Assembly (NCBI GenBank): GCA_963082975.1 | Contig: OY720349.1 | Coordinates: forward strand, 61,130,501-61,194,500 | Length of the DNA: 64,000 nt | Reading direction: 5' to 3' | Source: Labia minor | Taxonomy: Eukaryota > Arthropoda > Insecta > Dermaptera > Spongiphoridae | Part shown: positions 1 through 10,328 of the stretch, piece by piece | How positions within the stretch are numbered: the stretch's first letter is position 1 | Layout of the letters: every line of letters begins with the position of its first letter | Position numbers and translations under genes: made by a program | The notes under the pieces: model-generated | Told to the model about the DNA's origin: nothing | Seen by the model: the letters and a program-made list of their open reading frames with translations, nothing else | Databases searched by the model: none

Positions 1-510
1 TTTAGACAAAACACATTGAATGAATGAAATAACAAGAAAATTTAACTATTTTATACTTTTATAATTGCAAACAAGAGTGGTTTCTATGGAAATATTATTA
101 AGAATTGGAAAAAAAAAAAAAAAAAAAAAAAAAAAGAAAAATTATATCGCGAAAATAAATAAAAATATATACCCTAATAACTATTAAAATTCTTACCCAT
201 TGAACTTATCAAATGTCCATGTCATAAATTTTATTCTAAACAATACAGACAGCTCCCGTCTACCATTTGTCAAATTAGTTATTATTTTACATCCTACTTT
301 CGAAAAAAATAAACAAAAAGGAAAAAAAAAATTCAAATAGCTATATTGCCTTTATTTTATGATTATTCTTTCTCTACCTCTCTTTGAGATGTCATAAATT
401 GAAATTTGTTAAACAATAAAACAACCAAACCACCACCACCAATACGTATATACGTATATATATTTGAAAATTGAACATTAATGTATCAATTTGTTCATTA
501 ATAATTGATT

Positions 511-520
511 TTATTTAATA
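511..520 (+). promoter_or_regulatory. TATA-like upstream element of 5S gene
   Basis: An AT-only block (TTATTTAATA) sits at -34 to -25 relative to the 5S start. Insect 5S genes are known to need a TATA-like element near -30 as well as the internal control region. The same block occurs upstream of every 5S copy in this array and even of the orphan 5S relic near 57,800. Assignment is by position and composition. Confidence 0.5.
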
Positions 521-544
521 GATGGAGAGTAATTTTAAATCAGT

Positions 545-664
545 GGCAACGGCCATATCATGTTGAATGCACCGGTTCTCGTCTGATCACCGAAGTTAAG
601 CAACATCGAGCGCGGTTAGTACTTGGATGGGTGACCGCTTGGGAACACCGCGTGCCGTTGCCCT
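545..664 (+). rRNA. 5S ribosomal RNA
   Basis: 120-nt 5S rRNA of the large ribosomal subunit, transcribed by RNA polymerase III. The 5' GGCAACGGC pairs with the 3' GCCGTTGCC to form the terminal helix, which fixes both ends. The internal promoter is visible: an A box (TAAGCAACATCGAGC, 597-611) and a C box (GGATGGGTGACCGCTTGG, 625-642). A run of five T follows about 10 nt after the mature end. All intact copies in the window read the same over these 120 nt. Its downstream spacer is of the ACATTTAG / TATAAGAAA type. Confidence 0.97.
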
Positions 665-673
665 TAAATTCTA

Positions 674-678
674 TTTTT
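674..678 (+). terminator. Pol III T-run terminator of 5S gene
   Basis: First run of five T after the 5S gene, about 10 nt beyond the mature 3' end, followed by a run of six T at 680-685. Pol III stops at such runs, so the primary transcript would be slightly longer than 120 nt, as is known for Drosophila 5S. The same runs follow every copy in the array. Confidence 0.6.
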
Positions 679-1184
679 GTTTTTTGGTTTTCCTTTTCAC
701 ATTTTGACTTTAAAATTTCATCCTATCTTTTTAATCAAGTCTCTTTATTATATTTCTATTTAATTCTAATATTATATTCATACAATTTGCAAATAATGAA
801 TAAATAAAATTACTCACATTTTCAAAAAATAATTCATAACATTACATTTAGAAAACCTCGTTATTCATTTTATTAATTTGTAAATTACCTCTTCGACATA
901 ATCAACATCTTTATATGAAAATGTACTGAATTCTTTTGAGCCTGTTGGTATTTTTCTTTTAAGAATACAAAAATAAAACTTTCCCTAACATTATAAGAAA
1001 TAGGAAATACATTATAAATGAAACTATTCGAATATCTTTTTATTGATGTAACCAAACCCTCCCTCACTCACTCTGTTTTAGACAAAACACATTGAATGAA
1101 TGAAATAACAAGAAAATTTAACTATTTTATACTTTTATAATTGCAAACAAGAGTGGTTTCTATGGAAATATTATTAAGAATTGG

Positions 1185-1215
<31 letters not shown>

Positions 1216-1622
1216 AAAATTATATCGCGAAAATAAATAAAAATATATACCCTAATAACTATTAAAATTCTTACCCATTGAACTTATCAAATGTCCATGT
1301 CATAAATTTTATTCTAAACAATACAGACAGCTCCCGTCTACCATTTGTCAAATTAGTTATTATTTTACATCCTACTTTCGAAAAAAATAAACAAAAAGGA
1401 AAAAAAAAATTCAAATAGCTATATTGCCTTTATTTTATGATTATTCTTTCTCTACCTCTCTTTGAGATGTCATAAATTGAAATTTGTTAAACAATAAAAC
1501 AACCAAACCACCACCACCAATACGTATATACGTATATATATTTGAAAATTGAACATTAATGTATCAATTTGTTCATTAATAATTGATTTTATTTAATAGA
1601 TGGAGAGTAATTTTAAATCAGT

Positions 1623-1660
1623 GGCAACGGCCATATCATGTTGAATGCACCGGTTCTCGT
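1623..1660 (+). pseudogene. 5S rRNA gene, 5' fragment (+1 to +38), split by retrotransposon
   Basis: First 38 nt of a 5S gene with its normal upstream spacer and TATA-like block, cut after TTCTCGT by the retrotransposon that follows. The last 14 nt (GCACCGGTTCTCGT) are repeated at the element's far end. The internal A and C boxes are not on this side. The rest of the gene lies at 7020-7101. Confidence 0.95.
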
Positions 1661-3199
1661 AGTTCTATTCGAGCATCGGTACTGTTAACATCTCTTTCCA
1701 GAGTGGAGACCCCGAGCCCGAACAATAACCCGCCTACGGATCCCAAGCCCGGCTTACCTGCCAAGCCCTTGGGCCAGCCCTTAGAATTGCCTCCGAGCAA
1801 ACTTAAATCTATCAGTGTACAGACTAAAGGTCTTTCGAACAAGAAAGCTTTTGAGTTATTAATTAACTCAAAAAGAACTTTAACGAAAGCAGACGTGAAA
1901 CGTCTAAGTGATAAAATGTCTACGAGCAAGAAAAATTCTTCGAGTGGGGTTACAAGTAACTCAAAAATGCAGGCTCTCGAAAACGAGAACAAAGAGTTAA
2001 GGAAAAAAATTCAAGAATTGGAAGAATTAATAAAAAAGAACATTTCATCGGCAACGGCAACATTAGTCGATGACGTCGAAATGGAAGAAGACGCGGACAA
2101 TCAGAAGTGGACGGAGGTATCAAGGAAAAGAAAATCAGGAAAAGAATCTCTATTGCCTCAATCAAATAAAAAGATTCTGACCTGTGAATCAAACATAAAC
2201 GAAAATACTAAAATCACTACCCCGCAGGTGGATAAGACCTCAGTAAAAGAGAAATGTCCACCAATATCAATCAACAATGATATTGCGGTCCAAGTGATCC
2301 AAATTATGAAGACCTATTCAAAAAATTTTGAAATAAAAAGAAGACCTGGTTCGAAGATGTCAAATATAATCACCCAATCAATGGATGATTATAAAAAAAC
2401 AATTGCCATACTAAGAGAAAGGAAGTATGAATTTTTTACATTTACTCCTAAATGTGAAAAATATCAGACATTTCTTCTCAAAGGGTTGGCTCTCGAAACA
2501 AGTGAAGAAATTGTGAAAGAAGAATTATGTATTCACAAGAATATAAAATTCACCAAAATAGAGAGATTCGCAACAAAAAAATCCAAGGACGAAAAGAAAA
2601 CTCTTCCCATATTCTTAATCCAAATAAGCCCGGACAGCAAATTTAAAGACCTAAAAGAAATTAAAACTATATTTCATCAAAGGATTCACTGGGAAAACAT
2701 AAAAAAACAACAAATGATGCAATGTTACAATTGCCAACGCATGGGTCACTCATCTCACTCATGCAATATGGAATCAAGATGTGTTAAATGTAACACAAAA
2801 CACGAAAAAGGTCAGTGCCAAATTACAATTGATACAGACAAATCAAAAATTTTCTGTGTCAATTGTAAAGAATACGGCCACCCAGCTTCATACAAGGGTT
2901 GTCCAGAAAAAAGAAAATTAACGGAAAAAATAAAGACACAGAAGAATGAAGAAAAAGACAATAAAATAAAAAGAGTGAATAGAATTACCAAGATGGTTAA
3001 TCCAGGTATGTCATTCGCCGCAGCGGTGAATAATAATAGTGAAAGTGATTCAAGCAAAGCATCAAATAGTGAAAGTGCTACAGTGCAAAGTGCTCCCCTC
3101 GAAAATAATCTTGAAAGCAGACTGCAGAGAATGGAAAATGCAATTCAACAACTTACAGTCAGCATGCAAATAATTGCCAACTTACTACAACCTCAATGA
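1661..3199 (+). CDS. ORF1 gag-like RNA-binding protein of copy 1
   Basis: Nucleic-acid-binding gag that would package element RNA into RNPs. Visible in order: a Pro-rich N-terminus, a Lys/Glu-rich predicted coiled coil after the first internal Met, basic spacers, a PRE_C2HC-like region, then three zinc knuckles of spacing CX2CX4HX4C, CX2CX3HX4C and CX2CX4HX6C, and a short C-terminal heptad-like helix. The frame is open from the first base of the element, but the first in-frame ATG within it is at 1916 (427 codons to the stop). In this copy the 5S-derived ATG at 1638 is out of frame, because the junction lacks the extra base seen in copies 2 and 3. Translation may therefore start at 1916 or at a non-AUG codon. 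The start given is the element boundary, not a proven start. The frame ends in TGA overlapping the ORF2 ATG. Confidence 0.8.
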   Translation, partial: SSIRASVLLTSLSRVETPSPNNNPPTDPKPGLPAKPLGQPLELPPSKLKSISVQTKGLSNKKAFELLINSKRTLTKADVKRLSDKMSTSKKNSSSGVTSNSKMQALENENKELRKKIQELEELIKKNISSATATLVDDVEMEEDADNQKWTEVSRKRKSGKESLLPQSNKKILTCESNINENTKITTPQVDKTSVKEKCPPISINNDIAVQVIQIMKTYSKNFEIKRRPGSKMSNIITQSMDDYKKTIAILRERKYEFFTFTPKCEKYQTFLLKGLALETSEEIVKEELCIHKNIKFTKIERFATKKSKDEKKTLPIFLIQISPDSKFKDLKEIKTIFHQRIHWENIKKQQMMQCYNCQRMGHSSHSCNMESRCVKCNTKHEKGQCQITIDTDKSKIFCVNCKEYGHPASYKGCPEKRKLTEKIKTQKNEEKDNKIKRVNRITKMVNPGMSFAAAVNNNSESDSSKASNSESATVQSAPLENNLESRLQRMENAIQQLTVSMQIIANLLQPQ

Positions 3200-6100
3200 A
3201 TACTGGTGAGTGCTCAACAGATAGAAAAATTCAAAAATCTTTTAAATTAAATTGCTTGTCATTAAACGTTAACTCGTTAGTTTCAATGCAAAAAAGGGCA
3301 AGCTTGCTTGCCCTATTAGAAAAATATAGGCCGGATGTTCTTATGTTAAGCGAGACCAAACTTAATAAAATGCATCAAATGTCATTTGCTGAATACAACT
3401 TCATTAGGACAGATAATCCAAATGAAAACAATGCAGGAGGAACAGCAATATTAATTAAAAAATCATTCAAATATAGGGAAATTCTTAATAGCAAAATATT
3501 AAACAATAAAAAAGTAGAATCAACCATAATAAAAATTAAAATTGATAATAAAAAAAATCTTTTCCTAATATCAATATACTCCCCAAGTAAAAATGATAGT
3601 TTATTTATTGAAGAGCTAGAAAATATTTTCAAAAATCTCAATTTAGATCAACAGGACAATTACTTTTATTTGGCGGGTGACTTGAATGCCAAACACGAAA
3701 GATGGAATAATAGAAAAAATGACTCTAGAGGGAATAAACTTTGCAGATGGGTCGGCGATAACGAAATTCAATTCAAAATAAAGCTACTTTGTTCAGAAAT
3801 TCCTTCCTTCCCAAGAACAGGATCATTTATAGATTTGATATTGATAGATACCAGATTAAAAGTAATTAATAAAAAAAATAATTATCAGGTTCCAGTGATT
3901 GATTTCGATGGAGATCACTTAGGTCTAATTTCTGAAGTAGAGTTTTCAGGCTTGGAAATAGAATATCAAACAAATAAAAACAAATTTAACTTCAAAAAAA
4001 CAAATTGGCAGCATTTCAAAAATTACCTTAACAAAACTTGTACAATTGACCTTTCGGAAAACCAAAATTTAAATAATCAAAAAATAGATGAATCAATAAA
4101 TTTAATTGAACAACACATTCACTCTGCAATTCAAAAGGCAACACCCAAATTCAAAAGCTTCAACTCAATTGACAAATACGTCACTCATAAAATTAAAAAA
4201 CTACAAAAAGAAAAAAGTTTTCTAATATCACAAATTAATAAATTTTATAAAAATAATTTGAACCGTAACTCTGATGAATTTTTAATCCTGAAAGCTTTAC
4301 TACAAGAAATTAGAAAAAAAATAAATAAGGAAATCAGTCAATCAATTAACAATTATTGGAAAAACCAAATTGAAAATATACCAGAAAAAAACTCATCAGA
4401 AACACTTCCAAAAATTAATGGTATTTTCAGAAGGGGACAAAAAGGGAAGGCAATAAATACAAAAATAAAAATTCCAAACAATAAATTAGAAATTATAGAA
4501 AAGGCCGGAATTAAAAGGGAAAATCTAACAAAAGATGCAGAAGGTAACTTCGTAATTTACGACCCAATTGAAAAGCTTAATATAATGGGATTTCACTTTT
4601 CAATGACCCATTTGCAAAATAAAAATTTAGGTACACATGGACTAACTAACATTATACAACATTGGACTGATAAACTAAAAACTGAAATACTGACTGACAA
4701 ACAAAACAATAAAAGAATAAACAAATTTTCAATTCATAACAAAGCTTCAGACCCTATTTTAAAAGATGAACAACTCTCACTGACAAATTTCCAAGAAGTA
4801 AAAAACATTTTTAAAAGACTAAATAACAAAACATCGACTGGAATTGACAAAATTCCAAATTGTGTTCTTAAGCATCTGCCTGATAAAGTAATTGTCTATT
4901 TCACCATCATATTTAACAATGCCCTGAGCAATTTATATTTTCCTGAAAAATGGAAAAAGGCACTATTAATAGCAATCCCAAAAAAAGACAAAGACACATC
5001 CATTTTAACAAATTTAAGGCCAATAAGTTTATTACCTTGCATTGGAAAGATATTTGAAATAATAATAAATAAAAGGTTGGTCTCAACATGTATAAATAAG
5101 AATATCCTACCTGAAACTCAATTCGGTTTTAGATACAAGCATTCAACAATTAATGCTATTACAAAATTAAATTCGGACATCTGTTGGGCTCTCAACGGGG
5201 GTAATGTGGTTGGAGCGTGTCTGATTGATGTTGAAAAGGCATTCGACACAGTCTGGAGAGAAGGTCTAATCTACAAACTATTAAAGAAAGGTTTCGACAA
5301 AAACCTAGTGAAAATGATATGGAGCATGATTGAGAACAGATCATTCGTAATGAGCGATAGAGGTTTGCAGTCCTCAATCAGCTTTCCGGTTGTAAACGGT
5401 TTACAACAGGGTACAATAAACTCGCCAGTCCTATTTAATATATTTATAAGTGATATTCTAACAGCATATGAACTAAATGTTAAGAAAGGTCTGAATGCAC
5501 TGGCATTTGCGGATGACCTGATCATTTATATTTCTGGGAAAAAAACAGATGAAATTCAACAAAAATTAGAATCTTTAGGCAACAAAATTTTTACTTTTTA
5601 TAATAATTGGAAATTAAAGATAAATTTAAATAAATGTGAAACAATATTATTTAGGCCAACTATTAATAATGGAAACAAAAATTTAAAAAAGAATTGGAAA
5701 AATTTTCACATAAGTATAAATGGTCAGGTCATTCCCCATAAAAACACAGTTCGTTATCTAGGCGTACATTTAGATGAAAGACTAATGTTCAAAAATCACA
5801 TAAATATTCAATTAGCCAAGGCCAGAGCAGCATTCATGTCGTTAAAATGGCTATTCTATAGTCCGTATTTAAAGCCAAAAATAAAAATTCAATGCTATAG
5901 TTTATTTGTTAGACCAATTGTAACATACGGTTCAAGTATATGGTTCAACCAAAACGCATCAACAATGGAGAAAATTCGTGTGTTTGAAAGGAAATGCTTA
6001 AGAGCTTGTCTGGGGATGTGGAGGGCTCGAGAAACCAGCTATCAGAAATTTATAAATAATGAAACAATCTACAATCTGGCGAATTTAAATAGAATAGATT

Positions 6101-6459
6101 GCTTCATTATTAAATTAATAAGAAAATATTATAGCAGAATTTTAAATAATGACGAAAATAGTTTGGTTTCGGGTGCGGCACTTCCACACGACCAGTATTA
6201 TAAAGAAACTCTAGAAACGGGATTTGTTCCACCAGAAGCATTTCCTTTCTTAGATGCCCAGGGATATATACAAGACTTTAATAGTATTCCTATTATTTAT
6301 CATGTGTATAGAAATATTAATGACAAAAGAATCAAATATGATCCCTTCCTAGACGGACAGGACCAGTATAGATTTTATAGATTTAGTCGTGCGATCCCGG
6401 ATAGGGATAAAAAAGAAAAGTTAAATAATAAAAACTACTGGTGGTTTGATAATCAATAA
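3196..6459 (+). CDS. ORF2 APE endonuclease-reverse transcriptase of copy 1
   Basis: A 1,087-residue protein that nicks the target and copies element RNA by target-primed reverse transcription. APE endonuclease is at about residues 15-250, with the catalytic Glu in LSETKL (E53), GDLNAKH (D162, N164) and the final DGDH (D240, H241). RT is at about 540-880: the LRPISLL region, QFGFR, motif A LIDVEKAFDTVW (D678), motif B QQGTINSPVLFN and motif C FADD (771-774), then thumb YLGVHLDERL (854-863). The C-terminus carries the FVRPIVTYGSSIW and IYNLANLNRID segments typical of Jockey-type ORF2. I see no RNase H domain or C-terminal zinc knuckle. ATG overlaps the ORF1 stop by ATGA, suggesting stop-restart translation. 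All catalytic residues are present and there is no frameshift. Confidence 0.95.
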   Translation: MNTGECSTDRKIQKSFKLNCLSLNVNSLVSMQKRASLLALLEKYRPDVLMLSETKLNKMHQMSFAEYNFIRTDNPNENNAGGTAILIKKSFKYREILNSKILNNKKVESTIIKIKIDNKKNLFLISIYSPSKNDSLFIEELENIFKNLNLDQQDNYFYLAGDLNAKHERWNNRKNDSRGNKLCRWVGDNEIQFKIKLLCSEIPSFPRTGSFIDLILIDTRLKVINKKNNYQVPVIDFDGDHLGLISEVEFSGLEIEYQTNKNKFNFKKTNWQHFKNYLNKTCTIDLSENQNLNNQKIDESINLIEQHIHSAIQKATPKFKSFNSIDKYVTHKIKKLQKEKSFLISQINKFYKNNLNRNSDEFLILKALLQEIRKKINKEISQSINNYWKNQIENIPEKNSSETLPKINGIFRRGQKGKAINTKIKIPNNKLEIIEKAGIKRENLTKDAEGNFVIYDPIEKLNIMGFHFSMTHLQNKNLGTHGLTNIIQHWTDKLKTEILTDKQNNKRINKFSIHNKASDPILKDEQLSLTNFQEVKNIFKRLNNKTSTGIDKIPNCVLKHLPDKVIVYFTIIFNNALSNLYFPEKWKKALLIAIPKKDKDTSILTNLRPISLLPCIGKIFEIIINKRLVSTCINKNILPETQFGFRYKHSTINAITKLNSDICWALNGGNVVGACLIDVEKAFDTVWREGLIYKLLKKGFDKNLVKMIWSMIENRSFVMSDRGLQSSISFPVVNGLQQGTINSPVLFNIFISDILTAYELNVKKGLNALAFADDLIIYISGKKTDEIQQKLESLGNKIFTFYNNWKLKINLNKCETILFRPTINNGNKNLKKNWKNFHISINGQVIPHKNTVRYLGVHLDERLMFKNHINIQLAKARAAFMSLKWLFYSPYLKPKIKIQCYSLFVRPIVTYGSSIWFNQNASTMEKIRVFERKCLRACLGMWRARETSYQKFINNETIYNLANLNRIDCFIIKLIRKYYSRILNNDENSLVSGAALPHDQYYKETLETGFVPPEAFPFLDAQGYIQDFNSIPIIYHVYRNINDKRIKYDPFLDGQDQYRFYRFSRAIPDRDKKEKLNNKNYWWFDNQ

Positions 6460-6920
6460 GTTTACTAGTTGAAAAAGAGAGGATGAGAAATGTATCCGTT
6501 ATTTGATTTCTTTTATCTTTTCTTTCTTGAGTGAATCTTATTATTCATATTATAATCATTATAAAAATTGTAGCATAAGTTAATTTATTTCTTTTCTTAT
6601 TATATTAGCAATTATTAATAAACATTAAGTTAAGTTTTTCTTTTTTCTTTTTTTATATATCTTAATTTATGTAAAGGAGGGGAAAGGAAAAAAAAAAGAA
6701 TTATAAAAATTCAAGTAGTGATAAGTTAATAAAAAATATTTTTTTTTCAGGTTTTTATAAAGCCAATTTTTCCTGAAAATTTTTTTTAAAAAATAAGATT
6801 ATATAAACTTAATAATTATATATTAAAAAACAATTACTTTCCTAGTGTATAAATAATTTAAGCATAATAACGTATATACATAAAATGTATAATGTTATAA
6901 ATCAAATGTAATTAATATGT

Positions 6921-6944
6921 AAATCCCAATGTGTTTGGGGATTT
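6921..6944 (+). other. Conserved 3'-UTR hairpin of the 5S-targeted element
   Basis: AAATCCC (6921-6927) pairs with GGGATTT (6938-6944), with further A/T pairing inside, giving a stem-loop about 60 bp before the element's end. The same hairpin is kept in copies 2 and 3, although the bases around it vary. Such 3' structures can be recognised by the RT of non-LTR elements; that role is inferred here. Confidence 0.5.
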
Positions 6945-7019
6945 TGTTCATTGTAAATATAACTGTAATTTGGCTCAATAAACACATTTTTCTAAAAAAA
7001 AAAAAGCACCGGTTCTCGT

Positions 7020-7101
7020 CTGATCACCGAAGTTAAGCAACATCGAGCGCGGTTAGTACTTGGATGGGTGACCGCTTGGGAACACCGCGTGCCGTTGCCC
7101 T
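7020..7101 (+). pseudogene. 5S rRNA gene, 3' fragment (+39 to +120), after retrotransposon
   Basis: The remaining 82 nt of the split 5S gene, preceded by the 14-bp TSD (7006-7019). The A box and C box are intact, so Pol III could in principle start upstream in the element's A-rich tail. The normal T-run terminator follows. The downstream spacer carries the ACTTTTAG / AAAATATAC variant. Confidence 0.95.
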
Positions 7102-8055
7102 TAAATTCTATTTTTGTTTTTTGGTTTTCCTTTTCACATTTTGACTTTAAAATTTCATCCTATCTTTTTAATCAAGTCTCTTTATTATATTTCTATTTAA
7201 TTCTAATATTATATTCATACAATTTGCAAATAATGAATAAATAAAATTACTCACATTTTCAAAAAATAATTCATAACATTACTTTTAGAAAACCTCGTTA
7301 TTCATTTTATTAATTTGTAAATTACCTCTTCGACATAATCAACATCTTTATATGAAAATATACTGAATTCTTTTGAGCCTGTTGGTATTTTTCTTTTAAG
7401 AATACAAAAATAAAACTTTCCCTAACATTATAAGAAATAGGAAATACATTATAAATGAAACTATTCGAATATCTTTTTATTGATGTAACCAAACCCTCCC
7501 TCACTCACTCTGTTTTAGACAAAACACATTGAATGAATGAAATAACAAGAAAATTTAACTATTTTATACTTTTATAATTGCAAACAAGAGTGGTTTCTAT
7601 GGAAATATTATTAAGAATTGGAAAAAAAAAAAAAAAAAAAAAAAAAGAAAAATTATATCGCGAAAATAAATAAAAATATATACCCTAATAACTATTAAAA
7701 TTCTTACCCATTGAACTTATCAAATGTCCATGTCATAAATTTTATTCTAAACAATACAGACAGCTCCCGTCTACCATTTGTCAAATTAGTTATTATTTTA
7801 CATCCTACTTTCGAAAAAAATAAACAAAAAGGAAAAAAAAAATTCAAATAGCTATATTGCCTTTATTTTATGATTATTCTTTCTCTACCTCTCTTTGAGA
7901 TGTCATAAATTGAAATTTGTTAAACAATAAAACAACCAAACCACCACCACCAATACGTATATACGTATATATATTTGAAAATTGAACATTAATGTATCAA
8001 TTTGTTCATTAATAATTGATTTTATTTAATAGATGGAGAGTAATTTTAAATCAGT

Positions 8056-8175
8056 GGCAACGGCCATATCATGTTGAATGCACCGGTTCTCGTCTGATCA
8101 CCGAAGTTAAGCAACATCGAGCGCGGTTAGTACTTGGATGGGTGACCGCTTGGGAACACCGCGTGCCGTTGCCCT
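8056..8175 (+). rRNA. 5S ribosomal RNA
   Basis: Intact 120-nt 5S gene, same sequence as the copy at 545, with terminal helix, A and C boxes and T-run terminator. The downstream spacer is the ACATTTAG / TATAAGAAA type, matching the unit after 545. Confidence 0.97.
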
Positions 8176-9132
8176 TAAATTCTATTTTTGTTTTTTGGTT
8201 TTCCTTTTCACATTTTGACTTTAAAATTTCATCCTATCTTTTTAATCAAGTCTCTTTATTATATTTCTATTTAATTCTAATATTATATTCATACAATTTG
8301 CAAATAATGAATAAATAAAATTACTCACATTTTCAAAAAATAATTCATAACATTACATTTAGAAAACCTCGTTATTCATTTTATTAATTTGTAAATTACC
8401 TCTTCGACATAATCAACATCTTTATATGAAAATGTACTGAATTCTTTTGAGCCTGTTGGTATTTTTCTTTTAAGAATACAAAAATAAAACTTTCCCTAAC
8501 ATTATAAGAAATAGGAAATACATTATAAATGAAACTATTCGAATATCTTTTTATTGATGTAACCAAACCCTCCCTCACTCACTCTGTTTTAGACAAAACA
8601 CATTGAATGAATGAAATAACAAGAAAATTTAACTATTTTATACTTTTATAATTGCAAACAAGAGTGGTTTCTATGGAAATATTATTAAGAATTGGAAAAA
8701 AAAAAAAAAAAAAAAAAAAAAAAGAAAAATTATATCGCGAAAATAAATAAAAATATATACCCTAATAACTATTAAAATTCTTACCCATTGAACTTATCAA
8801 ATGTCCATGTCATAAATTTTATTCTAAACAATACAGACAGCTCCCGTCTACCATTTGTCAAATTAGTTATTATTTTACATCCTACTTTCGAAAAAAATAA
8901 ACAAAAAGGAAAAAAAAAATTCAAATAGCTATATTGCCTTTATTTTATGATTATTCTTTCTCTACCTCTCTTTGAGATGTCATAAATTGAAATTTGTTAA
9001 ACAATAAAACAACCAAACCACCACCACCAATACGTATATACGTATATATATTTGAAAATTGAACATTAATGTATCAATTTGTTCATTAATAATTGATTTT
9101 ATTTAATAGATGGAGAGTAATTTTAAATCAGT

Positions 9133-9252
9133 GGCAACGGCCATATCATGTTGAATGCACCGGTTCTCGTCTGATCACCGAAGTTAAGCAACATCGAGCG
9201 CGGTTAGTACTTGGATGGGTGACCGCTTGGGAACACCGCGTGCCGTTGCCCT
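9133..9252 (+). rRNA. 5S ribosomal RNA
   Basis: Intact 5S gene identical to its neighbours. The downstream spacer has the AAAATATAC / TATAAGAAA variant also found after the two left-hand retrotransposon insertions. Confidence 0.97.
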
Positions 9253-10208
9253 TAAATTCTATTTTTGTTTTTTGGTTTTCCTTTTCACATTTTGACTTTA
9301 AAATTTCATCCTATCTTTTTAATCAAGTCTCTTTATTATATTTCTATTTAATTCTAATATTATATTCATACAATTTGCAAATAATGAATAAATAAAATTA
9401 CTCACATTTTCAAAAAATAATTCATAACATTACTTTTAGAAAACCTCGTTATTCATTTTATTAATTTGTAAATTACCTCTTCGACATAATCAACATCTTT
9501 ATATGAAAATATACTGAATTCTTTTGAGCCTGTTGGTATTTTTCTTTTAAGAATACAAAAATAAAACTTTCCCTAACATTATAAGAAATAGGAAATACAT
9601 TATAAATGAAACTATTCGAATATCTTTTTATTGATGTAACCAAACCCTCCCTCACTCACTCTGTTTTAGACAAAACACATTGAATGAATGAAATAACAAG
9701 AAAATTTAACTATTTTATACTTTTATAATTGCAAACAAGAGTGGTTTCTATGGAAATATTATTAAGAATTGGAAAAAAAAAAAAAAAAAAAAAAAAAAAG
9801 AAAAATTATATCGCGAAAATAAATAAAAATATATACCCTAATAACTATTAAAATTCTTACCCATTGAACTTATCAAATGTCCATGTCATAAATTTTATTC
9901 TAAACAATACAGACAGCTCCCGTCTACCATTTGTCAAATTAGTTATTATTTTACATCCTACTTTCGAAAAAAATAAACAAAAAGGAAAAAAAAAATTCAA
10001 ATAGCTATATTGCCTTTATTTTATGATTATTCTTTCTCTACCTCTCTTTGAGATGTCATAAATTGAAATTTGTTAAACAATAAAACAACCAAACCACCAC
10101 CACCAATACGTATATACGTATATATATTTGAAAATTGAACATTAATGTATCAATTTGTTCATTAATAATTGATTTTATTTAATAGATGGAGAGTAATTTT
10201 AAATCAGT

Positions 10209-10328
10209 GGCAACGGCCATATCATGTTGAATGCACCGGTTCTCGTCTGATCACCGAAGTTAAGCAACATCGAGCGCGGTTAGTACTTGGATGGGTGACC
10301 GCTTGGGAACACCGCGTGCCGTTGCCCT
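10209..10328 (+). rRNA. 5S ribosomal RNA
   Basis: Intact 5S gene with internal promoter and T-run terminator. First of four consecutive units whose spacers share the ACTTTTAG / AAAATGTAC / TATAGGAAA combination. Confidence 0.97.

Larger units (their letters stand above)
1661..7005 (+). mobile_element. Full-length 5S-targeted Jockey-like non-LTR retrotransposon, copy 1
   Basis: A 5,345-bp element lying between two copies of the 14-bp TSD GCACCGGTTCTCGT (1647-1660 and 7006-7019), inserted after 5S position +38 in the sense direction. Order: very short or no 5' UTR, ORF1 gag, ORF2 APE-RT overlapping by ATGA, a 3' UTR of about 545 bp, AATAAA at 6977-6982 and a 12-A tail. The gag type, the APE plus RT without RNase H and the C-terminal region after the thumb point to the Jockey clade. 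Both ORFs are open. Its sequence is almost identical to copy 3 at 35,935, with only a few differences seen. Unlike the other two copies it has no extra base at the 5' junction. Confidence 0.93.

Noticed and set aside
505-807. 100-codon open frame repeated in every array unit
   Set aside because: It starts at TTG in the spacer and runs through the 5S rRNA gene. It is constant only because the 5S gene is, and it has no protein features.
885-1067. 60-codon minus-strand open frame repeated in every spacer
   Set aside because: Spacer sequence with no recognisable protein. Its conservation follows from array homogenisation, and substitutions change residues freely.
5192-5525. Minus-strand frames opposite ORF2 RT motifs
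   Set aside because: Antisense of the RT core; they disappear as an explanation once ORF2 is read.
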